From Lachnospiraceae bacterium (GTDB taxonomy: Bacteria; Bacillota; Clostridia; Lachnospirales; Lachnospiraceae), in assembly GCA_900751785.1 (NCBI GenBank), contig CAADSM010000072.1, forward strand, positions 1 to 60,227: a DNA stretch of 60,227 nt. Direction: 5' to 3'. The position numbers and the translations under genes are program-made. Positions 57,975 to 60,227 of the stretch are shown piece by piece (position 1 is the first letter of the stretch; the number at the start of each line of letters is the position of its first letter). Below the pieces are notes generated by a model that was not told where the DNA came from, searched no databases, and saw nothing but the letters and a program-made list of their open reading frames with translations.

Positions 57975-58045
57975 CGCATGCGCCGCGGATAGAATGCGCG
58001 CATGCGGTCAGTGGAAAATTCGTAACAGCTCAGCCCTGTTACGAA
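57975..58045 (+). promoter_or_regulatory. Paired CGCATGCG palindromes and a leader hairpin before the LytTR regulator
   Basis: CGCATGCG occurs at 57975-57982 and 57999-58006, 24 bases apart. Then TTCGTAACAG (58019-58028) pairs with CTGTTACGAA (58036-58045) around a 7-base loop, ending ~20 bases before AAAGGAGG. A TATAAT (57955-57960) lies upstream, though without a well-spaced -35 box. The first elements may be operators; the hairpin is probably in the mRNA leader. Confidence 0.5.
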
Positions 58046-58076
58046 AATCCCGGGATGGATAAAGGAGGAAGACATC

Positions 58077-58778
58077 ATGTTACAGCTTGCGGTCTGCGAC
58101 GACGAGAGGGTCCTTCGCAGTGACCTCAGAAAAATCCTGGGCACAGAGCTGGAGCTGTGCGGGATCGATTATCACATCAGTGAATTTGCCAGCGGGGAAG
58201 AGCTGATCGCCGGCCTGAAGAAGGCAGACTGCCAGATCCTCTTCCTTGATATTGAGATGAAAGGGATAGACGGAGTAGAGGCGGCCAGAAGGCTGCGGGA
58301 AACGAAACGGCAGATGGAGATCATTTTTGTCACTTCGTATGCGGACTTTGTATTCCAGGGATATGAGGTGCGCGCCCTGAACTATATCCTTAAGCCCTAT
58401 GAGCCGGAGAAGATCGCGGCGGTGCTTCACACAGCCCTGGAAGCGCTGGATATCGAGGCGGAGAAGTATTATGTGATCGACCAGCGGGGCGGCAGCATCC
58501 GGGTGCCCCTGTCGTCTGTGAAATATTTTTCCAGCGAACGGCGCACAGTGCATGCGGTAACTACAGAGCAGGAATATACATTTTATGAGAAGCTGAGCGA
58601 CCTGGAGACAGAGCTCCCGGATACCTTCGTGCGGATACATAACCGCTATCTGGTCCACCTGAAATACCTGGATGCAGTCCGCCAGAATACGGCGGTGGTG
58701 GACGGTGAGGAGCTGCCGGTGAGCCGTTCGTGCAAGTCCGGGCTTTCCATCGCCTTTGCAAAATATATGCTGCATTAG
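58077..58778 (+). CDS. LytTR-family response regulator (AgrA-like)
   Basis: 233 residues. Receiver 1-120: acidic VCDDE (~6-10), phospho-acceptor in ILFLDIEMKGIDGVEAARRL (D ~60), Thr/Ser IIFVTSYADF and Lys in NYILKPYEPEK. The LytTR DNA-binding domain (~130-230) has VKYFSSERRTVHAVT, FVRIHNRYLVHLKYLDAVR and ELPVSRSCKSGLSIAF. LytTR regulators bind direct repeats upstream of targets, often exporter or peptide-signal genes. AAAGGAGGAAGACATC precedes the ATG. The kinase gene begins 13 bases after its stop. Confidence 0.93.
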   Translation: MLQLAVCDDERVLRSDLRKILGTELELCGIDYHISEFASGEELIAGLKKADCQILFLDIEMKGIDGVEAARRLRETKRQMEIIFVTSYADFVFQGYEVRALNYILKPYEPEKIAAVLHTALEALDIEAEKYYVIDQRGGSIRVPLSSVKYFSSERRTVHAVTTEQEYTFYEKLSDLETELPDTFVRIHNRYLVHLKYLDAVRQNTAVVDGEELPVSRSCKSGLSIAFAKYMLH

Positions 58779-58790
58779 GAGGGAATGAGG

Positions 58791-60071
58791 ATGCAGTTCG
58801 TTAAGTTTATGCTGGATTTTGTGCCGACGCTGCTCTGCGCTGTTCTGATACTTCGGATCGTAACGGAATTTGTCCCTCTGCGGTTCCGGAATTTCTTTTT
58901 GTATGCAGTCGAGGCTGTGATGCTGGTTTTCGCCCTTAATGTGATCGTATATCCGGAAGAGGTTACCGGAACCTTCGGGAATATGCTCGGTCTGGCGGCG
59001 GCGCTTGTGATCTTTCATAAAGGGCAGTGGTATATGAAAGTAACTGCCGTCCTTATTATCTTTCCGGTGATGACAGCGGCGGCGTTCCTGACACAGGATC
59101 TGGGACAGATGATATGGATGTATGGCTTTGACAAGGAGCTTTCGGCGTTCGGTGAGGATGCGCTCTACCTGATAACACATTTTCTGAGGCTGCCGATCTG
59201 GTATCTGATCTACCGCTGTGTAAAAGAATGGATGCCGGGAGCGGTCCGGATGCTGACCAGAAGGATGTGGCTTGTCCTGTCGCTGATCTCCCTTGCATCA
59301 TTTATAGGGATCATCATCATTATCTATAAATGTACGGTCTGGGATTCTTATCTTGCGTGGCCGGCGTGCGCTGCCACGCTGATCACCAGCATGGGGTGCT
59401 GTTATCTCTGCACTTATATGGCGAAGATCGTGCGGGCGGATATGGAGCTTGAGACCATGAGGTATCAGAAGTCCTATTACCAGGAGATCGAGAGCAGCCA
59501 GCAGACTGTGCGCAGGATGCGCCATGACATGAAGAACCATCTGAGCGTGGTAGAGACACTTTTGAGAGACGGCAGATATGAGAAAGCGGAGGAATATCTG
59601 CACGGGCTGGATCAGGAGTTCGCATCGAAGACAAGGGTCTACTGTCCCGACCCTGTGGTGAATGCGGTCCTCAATGCCAAGATGGAAAAGGCGCAGGAAG
59701 AGGGAATCGCGTGCGAGTATCAGGTGGATCTCAAGGAGTCTGCGGCCCTGACGGATATCGAGCTCTGCTCGCTGTTTGCCAATACGCTGGATAATGCGAT
59801 CGAGGCCTGCGTGAGGATCAAGGACAGGGAGAAGCGCAGGATCACACTGAAGGCGCATTCGGTGAACGGGCATTTCAGCTATGAGATCGTGAATGCGAAA
59901 GAGAACAAGGTGACTGAGAGAAACGGCAGCTTTGAGACAGATAAAGAGGACAAGGGCTCCCATGGCATTGGTCTGTGGAATGTGCGGCAGATCGTGCAGA
60001 AGTATGCAGTAATGAATGTAAATTTATGCAAAAAACTTGCATTTTTATGCATAAGAGTGTATACTGGCTAA
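58791..60071 (+). CDS. GHKL sensor histidine kinase (AgrC-like), C-terminal end lost
   Basis: 426 residues from ATG 58791 (AGGAGGG 7 bases upstream). Five to six membrane spans (residues ~5-205), then the His box RRMRHDMKNHLSVVETLL (phospho-His) and a GHKL ATPase with N box FANTLDNAIEACVRI and G2-like SHGIGLWNVRQIVQKYA. After that, relatives have about 25 more residues of beta strands; here the frame instead reads VMNVNLCKKLAFLCIRVYTG from unrelated promoter-like DNA. The end was therefore replaced by a deletion or assembly junction near 60006. ATP binding may be impaired. Confidence 0.85.
   Translation: MQFVKFMLDFVPTLLCAVLILRIVTEFVPLRFRNFFLYAVEAVMLVFALNVIVYPEEVTGTFGNMLGLAAALVIFHKGQWYMKVTAVLIIFPVMTAAAFLTQDLGQMIWMYGFDKELSAFGEDALYLITHFLRLPIWYLIYRCVKEWMPGAVRMLTRRMWLVLSLISLASFIGIIIIIYKCTVWDSYLAWPACAATLITSMGCCYLCTYMAKIVRADMELETMRYQKSYYQEIESSQQTVRRMRHDMKNHLSVVETLLRDGRYEKAEEYLHGLDQEFASKTRVYCPDPVVNAVLNAKMEKAQEEGIACEYQVDLKESAALTDIELCSLFANTLDNAIEACVRIKDREKRRITLKAHSVNGHFSYEIVNAKENKVTERNGSFETDKEDKGSHGIGLWNVRQIVQKYAVMNVNLCKKLAFLCIRVYTG
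60026..60065 (+). promoter_or_regulatory. Promoter with inverted repeat before the patatin-like gene
   Basis: TTGCAT (60037-60042), 17-base spacer, TATACT (60060-60065). The -35 box is the right arm of ATGCAA (60026-60031) / TTGCAT (60037-60042), a possible operator. It lies inside the abnormal 3' end of the kinase gene. Confidence 0.65.
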
Positions 60072-60151
60072 TGTGCAGCGGTCTGGTGTTGATAAGAGCG
60101 ATGTCAATGAGGCTGCACACAGGCTTCATGATTTTTAATGAGGTGAAGCGT

Positions 60152-60227
60152 ATGAGACCATTGATCGATCTCACAAAAGAATACGGGCTTGTACTGGACG
60201 GGGGGGGGGGGGCAGGGGGGGGCGACC
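60152..60227 (+). CDS. Patatin-like phospholipase, N-terminal start only
   Basis: The frame from ATG 60152 reads MRPLIDLTKEYGLVLDG before the sequence turns into G homopolymer. The segment YGLVLDGGG is the start of the patatin oxyanion-hole motif (G-G-G-x-[RK]-G), so the gene is a patatin-like lipid acyl hydrolase (from memory of relatives opening with the same MRPLIDLTKEYG). AGGTGAAGCGT precedes the ATG. The catalytic Ser-Asp dyad lies beyond the window. Confidence 0.6.
   Translation, partial: MRPLIDLTKEYGLVLDGGGGAGGGD
60200..60227. other. G-homopolymer contig end, probable sequencing artefact
   Basis: The last ~28 bases are almost only G, breaking the patatin-like frame just at its Gly-rich motif. 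The first bases of the window show the same pattern. Confidence 0.7.

Overview
The window looks like one contig from a Gram-positive anaerobe of the class Clostridia, most likely a Lachnospiraceae gut bacterium (the family is inferred, the genus is not claimed). Support comes from strong AGGAGG ribosome sites, TTGACA/TATAAT promoters, a T-box leader, KtrAB potassium uptake, Rpn/PD-(D/E)XK transposase-like genes and many short GNAT, DUF1648, VanZ and DUF6472-type genes. Both ends run into G homopolymer (about 1-25 and 60200-60227), which looks like sequencing artefact. The first and last genes are therefore incomplete. I see no tRNA, rRNA, CRISPR array, prophage or complete insertion sequence.

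Layout. 0.0-2.5 kb (minus): MarR regulator, YczE-like membrane protein and a partial ABC ATPase, with two dense palindromic control regions. 2.5-6.4 kb (plus): a dense run of small accessory genes, namely a truncated flavodoxin, a kinase-GNAT fusion, a RibD-like reductase lacking its middle, DUF1349, a Cys-rich protein, peptidase E and a GNAT. 6.5-15.6 kb: an Rpn-type remnant and an intact Rpn-type gene, more GNATs, an XRE regulator with an ABC exporter behind a paired palindromic operator, a cupin, Tag glycosylase and small membrane proteins. 15.65-15.9 kb (minus): an orphan promoter-to-terminator unit of about 220 nt, a candidate small RNA. 16-20.5 kb: phosphoesterase, VanZ, a T-box-controlled CstA transporter (specifier read as GUC, Val), DUF4230 and a 27-residue membrane peptide. 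20.5-21.2 kb: an orphan OmpR-type regulator.

21.4-31.0 kb is a complete type II Wadjet anti-plasmid operon (jetA, jetB, jetC, jetD) with a fifth, overlapping SEC-C/repeat-protein gene. A broken DUF6155-like gene and a Uma2 remnant follow. 32-37.3 kb holds membrane and housekeeping genes (DUF975/CmpB-like, MATE, cytidylate-kinase-like, HAD). 37.5-51.1 kb is a DNA-processing and probable defence island: HIRAN protein, WYL regulator, a frameshifted AAA/PD-(D/E)XK gene, a PLD-helicase-DUF3427 protein with a NUDIX partner, a homologue of the Wadjet-linked repeat protein, an AAA ATPase, an MrfA-like helicase and a UvrD/PcrA-like helicase. 51.2-54.2 kb: KtrB, KtrA and a SpoU methyltransferase. 55-60 kb: an ABC exporter divergent from an AgrA/AgrC-like two-component pair whose kinase has lost its C-terminal end, then the start of a patatin-like gene.

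Two themes stand out. First, the two defence clusters carry homologous accessory repeat proteins (29939-31033 and 44166-44867), which may point to a shared undescribed partner. Second, at least six genes are cut, internally deleted or fused at clean junctions and one more carries two frameshifts. This is either real decay of an accessory region or assembly and sequencing error, and reads across the junctions would decide.
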